Assembly: GCF_958295425.1 (NCBI RefSeq)
Contig: NC_081146.1
Span: 10,586,985 to 10,650,984, forward strand
DNA from: Solea solea
Lineage: Eukaryota > Chordata > Actinopteri > Pleuronectiformes > Soleidae
Direction of reading: 5' to 3'
Length of the DNA stretch: 64,000 bases
This document shows positions 48,960 to 61,429 of the stretch, one piece after another. Made by a program: the position numbers and the translations under genes. Every line of letters begins with the position of its first letter. Within the stretch, counting starts at the first letter, position 1. The notes below the pieces were generated by a model. It had not been told where the DNA came from. It made no database searches and was given only the letters and a program-made list of their open reading frames with translations.

Positions 48960-49225
48960 CCTCTGTGACCCTGGGAGGCATACCTATTTTTTTGGCATAA
49001 AGAGGGGCGATTTACAACGGGCCGTATCTCGGTCTGTTTTCTTTGTCAAATGTCATAAAAAAAAAAATAATAATAATAATAACTATGAAATGTATGATGA
49101 TAAGGGGAGCGGGACTAGATAAACTTTTGCTTCTCCCGCTTTCCCTTTCGGTTATGTGTATTGTGTGAACTGCACTGTTGTGTAATGAGTGATCTAAATG
49201 TCATGACCGAACTAAACATATAAAT
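48960..49225. mobile_element. Probable LINE 3'UTR fragment
   Basis: An AAT-rich stretch followed by GGGACTAGATAAACTTTTGC and TTCTCCCGCTTTCCC, like the end of a common vertebrate LINE. Low certainty. Confidence 0.3.
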
Positions 49226-49597
49226 AAATAAATATGTGAGTGAAAGTTGTTTTTATATATCAGTAAACTGTCGTACAACCTGTGTATGTAATTCACAGCA
49301 GAGGGAGTGCCGTTATATCAGCACGACTGATATTCACGCTGGTCAAAGGCCCGGCGACATTTTCTGCACTGACAACAGCCACACGGTCGACTCCCCACTA
49401 TATTTTTTCAGTCTGTTAACTCGAGATCACTGAATAATGAATTTGATAATTGAGTGCGTTATCATGGGATAACAAGACTCATTTTCTTGTGATAACGAGA
49501 TAAATTCATGCGTTATCTTGGGATTTTATGGCAGGTTTTCTTGTGATAATGAGATAATTGTGGAGGGACTGAATAGTGTCTGCTTCATAATCACATG

Positions 49598-49635
49598 AAT
49601 TGGCCCGTCAAGCACCACCACTTGTCGGGCCAATT
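49598..49635. repeat. Perfectly spaced hairpin, 15-bp arms
   Basis: AATTGGCCCGTCAAG, loop CACCACCA, then CTTGTCGGGCCAATT. The arms pair over 15 positions with one T-T mismatch. Probably part of a repeat. Confidence 0.7.
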
Positions 49636-49734
49636 GTATAATCGGGGTGGTTTTAGTGTTGATCTTGAGAGTTAAATGGTGTAGAGTTTCTGAGAAGAAT
49701 CAGCCAATCACAGATCATAGTTGTCTAAGTCCCT

Positions 49735-49870
49735 CCTCCAACTGAACTGATTGACAGCTCAGCTAAAAATAGTACCTGGCACCAGGTACTATGCTAGTGG
49801 AAACGCTACTTAAACCGTGCCGTGGCGAGGCGAGCAGAGGCGGTGGAAATACGTCACGTGTGTGTGAGAG
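49735..49870. mobile_element. Interspersed DNA-element fragment
   Basis: ACCTGGCACCAGGTACTATG and TAGTGGAAACGCTAC, then GTGCCGTGGCGAGGCGAG, a motif set repeated in many teleost genomes. Family not assigned. Confidence 0.35.
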
Positions 49871-51460
49871 AAGGAAGAGTATGTGTGTGATGGAGAGGGA
49901 GAAAAAGTAGAATGAAAAGATTTAGTAAAATACAGCTTAAATACAAGCTAACAAATTCGAACAGAGGAAGAAGCGACTTGAAAAGCGCTGTTTCCTCCAA
50001 CGGTTACTCTCGGTAAGCTAGTTGGGCTGTGCTAGTATTGCTAGCTGGGTTAGCTATGCTGCGTTGCCTGCATGTTCATTCAGTGTGGCGGTTTGTAGCT
50101 TCCTATCGTGGTTGTTGACAGTTGACCGTGAATTAAACGCTAAACTTGTTGTTAACGCTACTGATATTTTACAGGCATTTTGTATCCAACAGTACTAATT
50201 AAACAACTAGCATTGCCATTATAACAACAACACTTAGTTTTTCCTCAAATTAGAACTTGGCAAACTGTGGAAGTATGCATACATACACAATGCACATTCA
50301 TGGGCGTAAGTATATAATACATATGTAAAAGTGTAGAAGTTTGCAGATTGCTATTTTACATTTGTAGTCCCTTTGGCAGTATCTAAAAGACAAACGAAAA
50401 CAAATGCATCAAAAGAAAAGAAACAACAAACTCTAATAGTGTCTCATAAACAATGGTAAAGTCTTGAGACAGGTAGTTGGCTTTCTTGACAAGATCAGCT
50501 GCGCTGGTTCTGCTGTTGTCCAGAAATGAGTTTAGTATAATAGATGATGGAGAATTAATTTCCAGTGTCATCTATTAAACGAAATGAAATGTAAAAACTG
50601 GAAAGTTACAACTGCATTGTAAAGAAGTAACATCTTGAATTACAATTCACATATTTAAGACAACATGTAAAATGTGCTTTTACATGCAAACAACTCAGCC
50701 ACATTAACAGTTATAGTGACATGCTTGGACATCTGTACCAGATGTATGCAGAAGTGCTGTTGTTGTAATGGCAATGCTAGTTGTTTAATTAGTACTATTG
50801 TATACAAGGTGCTTGTAAAGATTCAGATTTTGATATTGAGACTTGAGAAATTATTGAACTGGAGTTTAATTAAGGCCTTAAAGTGTTATCATTATTTTAT
50901 TAGTGTTACATACTTTAGTATTAATGTTGTACAACACATAGATAAAATTAAATCTTAAAATCCTGTTTGCTAAAACAGGTTAGGTCTTATGGAGAGAGTG
51001 AAGACCACATTTGGAAGATTCTTTCGATTTGATGGCACAGCCTCTCAGTGAGATTCAACTGAACCATAGAATCCACCCATCAAGGTCTCCACCTGGTGGT
51101 AGGGTGGTGCCAGTTGACAGCACCACACACATCCACAAGGAATCACACATCACAAGAACAGTAATCATCATAAATATTAAGAAACCACAGACACTAGATT
51201 GACAGAACAAATATTGACCGTGATCATGAAGCACAGACTTTAAAGATTATTGACAAAACCAAAGACTAAACTTTTCTTTAATCTGTTTATACAAATGTTG
51301 AGTCATCACCTGCAAGGTCAAATGCAAAACAAGCTTAAGTTCTGCAATTTACCTCATTGTCTGTGTGCATCCATTTATGGTTACTATGGTCTATGTCCCT
51401 AAGCTCCTTGTGAATATAGAGTGGGTTACAGCTTCTTAAGCTGGTATTAACCTAGAACCT

Positions 51461-51731
51461 CAGTGTTTCTCAAACTTCTTCAGACCAAGGACCACTCGAC
51501 CCATAAAAAAACACTCACAGACCACCTAACTCAAAATAGCCCCAAACAGTTACATTTTTTATAGGCTACTAGTTGATTTGATATTGAAAACAACACATAT
51601 TTGTTGCAGGCAGTTTGAGAAACACTGAAATTAAAACACTGACATTTTAAATTTTTAAAACATGATGTTACTTGCTTGTCACCTCACTGACCACTAGGGG
51701 TCGCTCATGGACCACACTTTGAGAAAGGCTG
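51461..51731. mobile_element. hAT-derived MITE
   Basis: CAGTGTTTCTCAAACT (51461-51476) is the exact complement of AGTTTGAGAAACACTG (51612-51627). A second, degenerate end (CACACTTTGAGAAAGGCTG) lies at about 51712-51730. The typical inner motif ACCACTAGGGGTCGCTCATG is present. Confidence 0.65.
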
Positions 51732-51999
51732 ACCTATCGATGTCTCACTATGCAAATAACGTGAATGCCACATTAAGTTATTAAATCATTTGTTTTAAGA
51801 ATTCTGGGTGGAGCCATGTGCAGAAGTGTAAGGACCCCTGTAGATTTTACAAAAATGAAGGACAGGCTCAGGCTGAAGAGCATTAGAAAGAATAGCACCA
51901 CCCACACCAGGGAGAAGGCATATTTATCGTCACCTCAGTAAATACAATAAAGGCCTGTCCCATTCCAGAGGCACTCTCGCAGGTAAGATGTGATACATT

Positions 52000-53285
52000 A
52001 TCTTACACACAACCTCACAAGACTTTACAAAACTATGTTAACAGTAAAATTTTACACCAGGAAAGTCTGTTGATCACAGGTTTCTAGACTGAGTCTTTCA
52101 ACTTTTGAGGGATCAGTTGTGTTGAACCATTCATTGTAGTTTTATAGAGTTATGTTTTCACCCCCAATGTTAAAGGAATGTGTCCACCTGAGTATGTTCT
52201 GAAAATCATTTAATGTCTTAAATCGGGCCCTTGCATCACCATGAAATATAGTTGATGGTTGTTGATGTAAGTGTTTCTTATATCAAGTTCAGGTCTATTT
52301 CTACTGGGGTTTATTACGTGAAAAAGCAGAACAAGCATCTTTTAGTTAGAAGCTAATGGCAAACATGTATTTGTAAAGAGATAGACAAGTGCCTCTCTCC
52401 AAAAAGATGCAAGACAACACGACAAGGAGCCTCTGGTCTGGATGTCTGGTGTTATACTAAGTGTTTTACAATGTCCAAAATAGTTTACTGGTGAGCACAT
52501 TCAGTTATATATCAGTGTCAGAGAGATTATATGTTTAGATTTTTTTTTTCCATGATAAATAATTTATTGTACTTTCTGTCTATTATCTCAACCATTTCAA
52601 ATCATTAATGTTTATGATGTCAAAATTACCAGTGTGGTCCAAGATTGATGGGAAGTTCTTCAAGGGAAGTGGACTTTGAAATGAGTGACAGAAATACATG
52701 AGAATTAATTAACTGATAAAGCCACTACCAAGGAAGCCACACCTGTATACAGTATGTGTACATGTATAAAAATATAATGCATATATATATATACGTATAT
52801 ATAATACAAAAATAATTTATATACAACAGTTTAAAAACACTTGAGAAACACTAAAAAATACAGCAGAAATACATTAATATTGGTCGTTTAATAATCGCAG
52901 CTTCATGAACAAAATTGGAAGCCCTTCAAACAATAATGCTATCAGATAAGGTATAAGAAGTTTCCCTTGATAAACAGTAAATGTACAAGTGGTAATAAAT
53001 CAGACAGTAAACATGATTTTATCAGGAAGAAATCGACTTCACCCTCAAAAAAATGCATAGCCTTCAAGGTCGCACTATTTTTGATTACTGGACTTTCAAA
53101 GGTCAACAGGCAGAGCTTTATCTGTACTGTACAAAGTCAGTAGAATCTATCCAGGCATATATGAGGGGGCAGTCAGAAATGTGAAGAGGGCTTCATGTGT
53201 ACACATCATGCTCCAGCACTTGTTTGTCTGTGCTTATAGTAACGATGCTTTCTTCATTGAAAAGGGTCTATGTGTCCAACCCCAA
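52000..53285. other. Spacer between the slc6a19-like pseudogene and gene
   Basis: AT-rich, with an AT/AC-rich stretch near 52760-52815. No exon with slc6 similarity or other gene was recognised. Confidence 0.45.
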
Positions 53286-53494
53286 CCTAAAGAAGTGGAT
53301 TGCACTTTGTCAGGCCTCTACCTTCAGACCTGTCCAATTTGGGTGTCCCACCTGAAGACTAAGCTCCTGCTGGTATAGCTCTTAAGGTCACTGAGGCACA
53401 CAAACCCCCTGACCACAATAAGGTGGCAATCCCTCAGGGGGGGAAACTGAAAAATAAAAATAAAATAAATGAATAAAATAAAATAAAATAAAAC
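53286..53494 (+). mobile_element. Non-LTR retrotransposon 3' end with AAAAT-type tail
   Basis: A conserved-looking tail (CTGAGGCACACAAACCCCCT, AAGGTGGCAATCCCTCAGGG) runs straight into an AAATAAAATA-rich tail at 53448-53494, as expected of target-primed insertion. The family is not certain. Confidence 0.45.
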
Positions 53495-54194
53495 ATCCTT
53501 CATCCAGATTTTATCAACCAACAACATAACATTTATCTTAACTGGATGGCCTAATTCTCAAATTTTAACCTAAAATAGGACTTCACACACTATAGTCAAT
53601 ATTTACAAAACTGAAAGGTAGTCTTATGAATAATAATAAAACATCTTCTCAAAATAATTTATAAAACACAACAGATATACAGCAGAACTTTTTTTTTTTT
53701 TGGCAACTTAACAGCTCAAAAAACGAATTTCTCTCCGCTGTGATTATAAAAAGAAACAGTACAGAACTACAGCCTGGGGCGGGGCTTTACGTAGGGGTCC
53801 GTCAGACACAGGTCACTTGTCTTCAGTTTGTCACATGCAGTGGACATGGCGCTGCTCCTTCAAAGTCTAACCCACTCCGTGGCCGTGCTGAAACCTGACA
53901 CAAACTGTCAGGCTACGTCTTGGCTCATTTGCATACTGCAACAGTGATTGGATGTTTACTGAGGGCTGAGGGGTGTGTGCGTGTGTGTGTGTGTGTCTGT
54001 GCTGCGCAGCCTGTGAATACAAGCACAGTGGAGGGACAGAGAGATGAGAGGGATGTATCGTGTGTGTCCCTTTTTCGGCGGATTTTTCCGCCACTGCAGA
54101 TTATTTTGTCAACTTGTAATGTATATTAATTTTGTGAGTATATTAAAATGTGCTTTCTCAAATTCCAAAATTTCGATTTGAGGGGGCAATACAT

Positions 54195-54245
54195 TTATGT
54201 AAGGGGGCTCCGCCCCCTCTTGCCCCTGCGTAGAGCCGGCCTTGA
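54195..54245. mobile_element. hAT-like terminal fragment
   Basis: GGGGGCTCCGCCCCCTCTTG followed by CCCCTGCGTAGAGCCGGCC, recognisable as the end of a frequent teleost hAT-type element. The other end was not identified. Confidence 0.4.
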
Positions 54246-54716
54246 CTGTAGTGCATTTACTACAGTTTACATTACTGATATTGTATTCTGATTAATTGTC
54301 ATCAAAAATAATAATCAGAAAAAATGCCTTGCATTTAAAGATCACTCCTTAGTAGAAGTAGTCACAAGATAGACTATTCAAAGTGTTTTCTATTAACTTT
54401 TTATATCATAGCGTCTTTTTATTTACCGATCATAAAACAGAGTGATAAAGGACAAAGACGTGTGTAATTTACAAATAAGAGGTGAATAAGGATAACAACT
54501 TTCACAGTTCATCAATATTTTATTCCCAAAAGTGACTCCAAGTTGGACTCCGTGTTGGCTTTTTCTCCTGGTCTCAAATTTTCATTGTTTTATCACATGA
54601 GTTCTAGTAATTCTGTTAAATCATACCATACATGCCAATACTCAAAAACTAAACCACAGTTATTCATATGGTTTACAGGGGCTGTACACCACAACCAACA
54701 ATTATAATAATCATTA

Positions 54717-55531
54717 TAGGGCTGTAAATCCCAGTCGACTGGTCGATTTATGAGTCGATACGTTCTGGCTCGACTAAAATTCTGATTGGTCATTTTTTTC
54801 ACCAGGTTAATTTCAAACGGTCTATAGTTAATTTGATTTCATCAGGAGGAAAGTACCAAGTGCTAATGGGGGCGTTTTCAGAGCAGCCCTGTTTCACAGG
54901 TAACAGCGTGTCTTCAGAGAACACCCCCCTTGTTTTCACTATTTTGGATTAGCCCAACCCACTAGAGACAGATAGATGAAAGACATTTTAGGCTGCAGTC
55001 AGTCCTCTAACATCCATGTCAAAGACATCGGCAGTGTGGCAGCAGTTTACAAAAATAGATGGCAGGAAAAAAGTCAAATGCAAACATTGCCAGCGACAGT
55101 TTGCATGTCACAGCTCGACTACAAACATGGCATATCATATAAAAACAGTAAGCTAACTTGTCTGCATTCGTTCTGAGTATACGAACATAGCAAAATTTGC
55201 ACATTTCAATGTTTTAGTCTAATAATCATTGATTCATTTTATAACTGCAGGCGCACTCGTCCACAACAACGGCAGCAGTCTATTTGTGTCTCAGTTGTGA
55301 AGCTGAGCTCCTATGTTCAGTCTTACTCTGTGTGAAGACATGCACAGAACCGAATAATCGAAATATTCCTCAACAGTTCTTGTGCTGATATCACTAGTTG
55401 ACATAGTATATTTTCGGAAAATCGTGGGCTATGATATTGCGCTATGATATTGCGCATCTGGTTAGTCGATTTTTAGTTGAAATTTCTGGGCTATAGTCGA
55501 CTAAGAATTTCTTTGGTTGATTACAGCCCTA
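54717..55531 (+). mobile_element. hAT transposon deletion derivative with BED zinc finger
   Basis: Ends are TAGGGCTGTAA and TTACAGCCCTA, flanked by AATCATTA and ACTCATTA, an 8-bp target duplication with one mismatch. At 55034-55148 it keeps VWQQFTKIDGRKKVKCKHC followed by HSSTTNMAYHIKT, a BED zinc finger of hAT transposases, ending at a GTAAGC donor. The catalytic part is missing. Confidence 0.8.
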
Positions 55532-55694
55532 ACTCATTAACATATTACTTTCATTAGATAAATAAGTGAAAGAATGTCCTTTATGTTTTTATTTTTTAAT
55601 TTTTTAATTCCTGTCTAGGTATTGCATACTCTTTTTGTTCTTGCAAAACTCATATTAATTGCAGCAGACCAATACATTACTGTTTTATAGTATA

Positions 55695-55700
55695 TTTATT
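55695..55700 (-). terminator. Candidate slc6a19 poly(A) signal
   Basis: AATAAA on the minus strand about 250 nt past the stop. Another AATAAA (55955-55960) overlaps the last sense codons and is less likely to be used. Confidence 0.35.
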
Positions 55701-55951
55701 GGGTAAATTAGTGACATCTAGTGATGATGTGATAGAATACCCTCTATTTCTAGGGATTTAGGAAAACCTACAGTGTAGCCATAATAATGTAGAAGAGCCT
55801 CCCAATTTATCTGCCATCTGATTCAACGTTGAGAAGTGAAAGCTTAAAAGTGGTGCTTACAATGTTAGAATTGCATAAATAAAAATCTGTGATATCAGTA
55901 AATCCAAATTTTTCCATAGAATATTGTGCTGAGCATTTTCTAGACTCTTTT

Positions 55952-58900
55952 TTATTTATTAGAATTGAATTTGTTCCGTGACTTTTCACTTTTCCTTGAC
56001 CATAGACATTTCCCGAGTGCAATAACAGGTATAGCAAGGCTGGGGACTCCTGCCAATACAACAATGACCACATAGACCCAGGCTGGATATTGCTTGTCCT
56101 CAAGAGTTGGGAAGTTTTCCTGCAAAGACAGAGACAGTTAAATGCAACATTTGTGGTTTTTGTTATACAAAACTGTATGTTTTAAATAATAAATCCATAT
56201 TTACTGATTCAGGATCCCAGACTTTGTAAAGGAGCTGTTCAGAAATTTCAGTGATGAAGTAAAAGACTAAGATAAAAAGCATAATGAATGGGCTGATGAC
56301 TCTCCATGAAGCCTGCCAGAAGAAGTTGGGTTTGTGTCCAATCATGAATTTGATGTCGTCATTGAACCTGGAAGAAGAGTAGTGCACATGTTGCAGTGAC
56401 TCTTATCTACATGTCCCAATAACCCAGATATACCAGCATGTAATTATATGATAACATCCTACATAGAAGTCATAAAATGTATGACTTAATTATTTTTACT
56501 GTGTTATTGTTCCCAGCTTGTTGGTTTCCTTTTGACTTCACTGCATAGCAACGCATCTAGAAATTCAATGAATTGCATGGTGCACAAAAAAAAGACACAG
56601 AATAAACAAAACAGTGTTTTTACCTGTCTATTCCATATATGTATACCACTGAGAACATTTCACAGAAAGCAACAACTAGTAAAGGGATGGATCCTCCATA
56701 GGTGTCAAAGAGTGAAAGCCAGTAGTTCCCTGAGCCTTGAACAAATAGCAGACCCACTAGACAGCACAGTATGCATGTCACACCTGTAGGTTAGGAAAGA
56801 AAGAACGATGTAGAACACCATGGAATGTACTGGAATGCCATGTTAATTGATAATGAGAGGACATAATGTGGACCCACCAGTGACGGCCTCTTTTGGCCAC
56901 GACTTGGGGAAGATTTTGAGGTCCTGCAGTGGCACTATAACGCCTTCAATGTTACCAAACATAGAAGACAGGCCAAGGCAGAAGAGCATTATGAAGAAGA
57001 GCACGGACCACAGTGGTGAGATGGGCATCTTTGTTATGGCCTCAGTGAACACAATGAAGGCTAAACCTGTTCCTTCAACTCCCTATAGGATGAAACACAG
57101 CAATGAGTTACTGCATAATTTGCATTTAAAAGCATGATTTGAAAAGCATTGTCCATTTTCAAGTAAAACACCATTCTGGTACGTAAATACAGTAAGTTTG
57201 CTGAACTCTTACCTCACTGAGAAAAGTATTCAAGTCGCAGTTTTCCAGATCCAGACCTTGAATAACCTCTGGGTGTGTTTGATTAAAATGTATAACAGTA
57301 TCTTTGTAGTTGCTTTCAGTGACATTGCCCTCAGCCAAATCAAACGTGTTAATTAATGTCAGGATGTTCCTGAAAACCAAAATGCATTAGGTTAAACATC
57401 TGTGTAAGAAATGAAAATATTATTTTGAGACATTTAAATGGAAATACTGGCTTCACTGTTAACATTGATGTATATAGTATATTGATGTAACAGTATGTTC
57501 TTTCCATTTGCAGGCCACAAACTCTGTTTATCTTTTGGTTTGCTATTATGGTCTGTTGTGCCACTGCATTCCACCTAATCATGCAGCTAGTAGCATGTCA
57601 ACACATGGGATGCGAGCAGAGAGCAGCTAGCTCACAATACAGAACCTAAATATCCTCTGTACCCCTCTTAAAAACATCTTGACCTAAGATTATGGCTGAA
57701 AAAGGAGAGAAAGCTTTATAAAACAGTTCATTTTTATAAAAAAATAAACAGATGGTGGACAATTATGTATGTCTTTGTTCATGAACACTGCGTAATGTCA
57801 GGTAGAAGTGCTGCATCTGGCAACCACAACCTTGCAATATTTCCATTGAAGATTGCAGTAACCGTTTTAAATTACATATCGCTGTTGTACATATTTTACA
57901 CACATCACTTTTAAGTATGTATTCACACTAAAAACGTTCTGGAATAATTAACATAATCTACTCATTGGCTACTATTATGTATATATTTATGCCAAAAGAA
58001 GACATAGTACCCAGAAAGACAGTTGTCGAATTTCTCTGTTGCTCTAAACCCGATGATGGTGTAAATGACTGTTGCAGAGAAGACGGAGGTGAAACCATTG
58101 ATGATGGAGATGATCACTGCGTCCTGTTCACAGTTGTTACTAAAAGAAGAAAACACAATTTTTATTTATTAAAATACATTGCAAGTACCTGTGAATTAAA
58201 AGGATTAAAAATTAAGACAAACTTACTGCACAGAGTTATAGCTGGAGAAGGAAATAAGACCACCAAAAGCCAGAGAGAAGGAATAGAAAACCTGAGCACC
58301 TGCATCAAGCCATGTTTTTGGGTTTGCCAGCTCTGATATCTGTCAGAATGTATATGTTAGGAAAGTGTGTAATTACATACATGTAGTTAAGGTATATTTA
58401 GATAAAATTCAATTAACCAAAAAATAATTGATATTAAACAAAATCTTTTGCAACAATAGCATATCTCTATAACTGCCCAACAGCATCAATGTGGGCTATT
58501 AAAGTTAATGTGTGTCTGATTTATTATCTACGGGAACAGGAGTGGTAATTTTTTTTAACAGGTAAAAGAAGCTCCGGCTATCTTATTTCTTTGTTGTTTT
58601 ACGAGTTTTGCAGAACTCAATGCAGGGGCGGCACCGCGTTAATCAGTAACACATAGTGTAATTATATTACTTTATCCAGTACAGAGTAGTGTAAGGGTTT
58701 ACAATTTACAAAACGGTAATCGTAGCAGGTCATGGCACTTGACATCAGAAGCAACATGTAGAAAACAATCAAATCGTTTTGGGTTTGAAAGGCGGTTGGT
58801 GTTTGTAGTTCTGCGGTTTCAATAAAGGAGATTCAGTTCCAAAAGAAACACATCATCTCATTTGTTATAGAGTCTCAGGGCACCACCAGCTTTGTTGTTT

Positions 58901-61429
58901 TTATGTCCGTCAAATTCTGTGATCATTGCCATTTGGATTTGAATGATGCTCAAGCATGTTTTAAATAAACCTGGCGTAAAATACCTTTTTCTATAGCGGA
59001 TATTTTCTGATATGAAATAGTAGGACAAAAAAACCAAACCAGGTTTCAACGATAACGATAAGAGAGCCATGCTCATTCTATTGTTCTAAGTGTAAAGGTT
59101 GATCACACTAAATACTTGCTTTATACTGTGGAGGCAGTTTTATATTTTTATTTATTTATTACGTTTTGTGTGTTCCAATGACATGATTGAGAAATAAAAC
59201 AGTTTGTTGAATATGGCGTTGCCAAAACAACAAATCTAAGACTTGCTCTGTTCTTTACATCACATTGTAGTTGTATATTAAAACTTCTAATATAACTAAT
59301 ATACTATCTTAAGTAATGTAACTTATTACATTTGATACCAAATCATAAGTAATGCTATTACTTTTGAAAGTGTAATTTGTAAACAAATAACTTTATACAC
59401 TGATGTTATAGGAACAGAACAGGGACAGAACTATGTCATGGCAGATGTAATCTGTTTTTAACTGTGAATGTGTTTAGATCAGTTATTGACTACAGACTGG
59501 AAATCATTAACACATGCATAAAGTTGTTAATTACATCTCCTGGAAATGACTGATTTACTGATTCAAAATAATAATATATGTTACATAGTAGTCAGTGTTA
59601 TGGACAAATGTTTCTCACAATGGTTTTTTTGTTGTTTTAATTACCTCACAAGGGTTTGCTGTCTTCAAAAAGTGGGTACTCACATACAATTTTGGGATTA
59701 AGTGGATTAACAAAGGCCGTGTAAACCACGCCTACCAACAGGCACTAGAATAAAATACAAACAACCAAAAACAACTGCAACTTACTTGTGGTGTGAAGAG
59801 AAACTTGACTCCATTCAAAGAGCCTTTCAGAGTCAGTCCTCTGATGAGAAAGATTGTCAGCACCACATAGGGAAGGGTAGATGTCACGTACACAGCCTGG
59901 TGGAAACATAAGATATTTACATAATTGTTGTGTAGGTGAATCAAATATGTTTATAATGTTGTAGAAGCTGTACCTTCCCTGTAGTCTCAATTCCACGGAT
60001 GATGCAGAGATAGAGCACAGACCATGCACAAATATGGCACAGCAAGATCCACCACTGCAACCCACCGTCCTCCTCAATTCTTGGAGTTGTGTTCAAGGTC
60101 TCCCTGTACCAGAAGTAATCCACAGTGGAGCTCCTCGCACACTCTGAGGTATATCCTGACCAAATTCAAGAACAGTGTGTAACGTCAAGCTCAAAGTGAG
60201 ATTACTTCATGTTTGTATGTGGAGGAGAGTTGTTGTTAACTACCTGTTAAATTGGCATTCATGGGACAATGACTCCAAGGTAGAGGCTCTTGAAAGGAGT
60301 TAAAGAAGTACCACATAATCCAGGCAAGGATGGTGTTGTAGTAGAGACTGATTGTCAGAGATACGCACATGGACGCAACACCTGCAAATGAATTTTGTAA
60401 AGATTTTGATTTGAGGGCACCGCTTCACTTGAGCTTTCGCTATTTATTTTGCTACATTTTGCCTCACCAATGCCGGTCAAATAAGGATGAATTGTAGACC
60501 ATAATACCAAGCCTCCTCTTCTTATACGCTGACCAATGGCAAACTCAAGATGTAAAAGTGGGATTCCTTCAAGAACCAGTAGGATCAGAAAGGGTATCAT
60601 GAAGGCACCTGGAAGGAGTATCCAAGGAATGTTAATGGTGGCATATTGTGACAGTAAAACACACATATTGTGTGCATTTGAACATGTACTAAGCAGTTGT
60701 TGTAATGTAGAAAAAAATCAGAGAGCTAAAATTCAAGTCATTCCAACCCCTCAACAATTATCATTCAGGCAGGAGCACTTTACAAGGATTTTCTGAGAGT
60801 ATTTAAAAAAAAAAAAAAAAAAAAAGCCTGTCTAAACAAAAAAAAAATCAGTGAATCAAAAGCGAATTGGAAAGAAAACGAATCCAGTCATCATGATCCA
60901 ATACTCTGGAACAAGCTGCCTTATAACCCACAGTTTGCTGCAAATGTATCTATTTTTAAAGGTAAACATTTCTTTCAGCTTTTTTGTTATAAAAAAGGGG
61001 AAGGATTATATGTTTGTTCATGATTCTGTCTTGCTTTTTTGTTATAATCCAAACCATACATTGTACATATTTTTTTTTCTTTTTAATTCTCTAGCTTTGT
61101 TTTTTAATACCAAAAACCTCATTTATGAGCTGTCTTAAATCGGACACAAGGCATTAATTATTCTCCCGTCTTTCCAATAGAAATAGTCAAATATGCAATT
61201 GGTAGAGTAAACAATGAAAGCATCACTTGCCTCCTCCATGACTTTGACACAGATACGGGAACCGCCAGACATTTCCGAGTCCCACACAGAACCCCACACA
61301 TGTCAGCATGTACTGGGCCTTGTTGTCCCATTTTGGTCGCGATTCAGCCTCTTCCTCCTCAAGCCTGTCCAGCTGCTCATAGGACAATATCCTGTCTTCC
61401 AGGTCCGGATTAGGAAGCTGTAGCTTCAT
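55952..61429 (-). CDS. slc6a19: Sodium-coupled neutral amino-acid transporter, B0AT1-like (SLC6)
   Basis: Takes up neutral amino acids with sodium at epithelial surfaces. Twelve exons join in phase to 1866 nt (621 residues plus TAA at 55952-55954; human SLC6A19 has 634): 61429-61231, 60608-60468, 60381-60244, 60155-59974, 59896-59786, 58339-58227, 58139-58011, 57369-57213, 57082-56878, 56783-56624, 56367-56205 and 56119-55952. Signatures are [20 protein letters not shown] then [15 protein letters not shown] in TM1, [60 protein letters not shown] and [11 protein letters not shown]. The start [10 protein letters not shown] aligns with the mammalian N-terminus, but the frame stays open upstream through a tandem repeat. 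The first intron has a GC donor. B0AT3 (slc6a18) is the main alternative. Confidence 0.92.
58340..59785. other. Intron of the slc6a19-like gene
   Basis: 1.45 kb between exons 59896-59786 and 58339-58227. AT-rich, and I recognised no gene or clear repeat in it. Confidence 0.5.
60609..61230 (-). other. slc6a19: GC-AG intron of the slc6a19-like gene
   Basis: The exon ends GGAGGAG and the intron starts GCAAGT (minus strand), a textbook GC donor. It ends CCAG before GTGCCTTCATG. Only this join gives the invariant SHGGGAFMIPF. Reading on gives Lys then a stop. Confidence 0.85.

Larger units (their letters stand above)
48635..51970 (-). pseudogene. Decayed slc6a19-like gene (at least two exons visible)
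   Basis: Two fragments match exons of the intact slc6a19-like gene at 55952-61429, in the same strand and order. The piece at about 51855-51970 corresponds to its exon 57082-56878: it reads GQAFIVFTEVTINMPSPW, then shifts frame into VVLFFLMLFSLSLS. The piece at 48689-48635 corresponds to exon 56367-56205: after a good acceptor it reads RFNDDTEWVTGRRPNIYW and hits a stop where the intact gene has Gln. A third piece near 50400-50500 may be the exon between them (aligned around NYLSQDFTIVYE), but the match is weak. No product is expected. Confidence 0.7.

Noticed and set aside
46800..49200. Possible iron-responsive element upstream of the ferroportin-like gene
   Set aside because: Several CAGTG cores occur on the minus strand, but none has the paired stem an IRE needs.
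50000..50180. GC-richer stretch with a GGTAAGC-like donor near 50010
   Set aside because: It sits at the edge of a dispersed repeat. No coding exon follows and no gene needs a 5' exon here on the plus strand.
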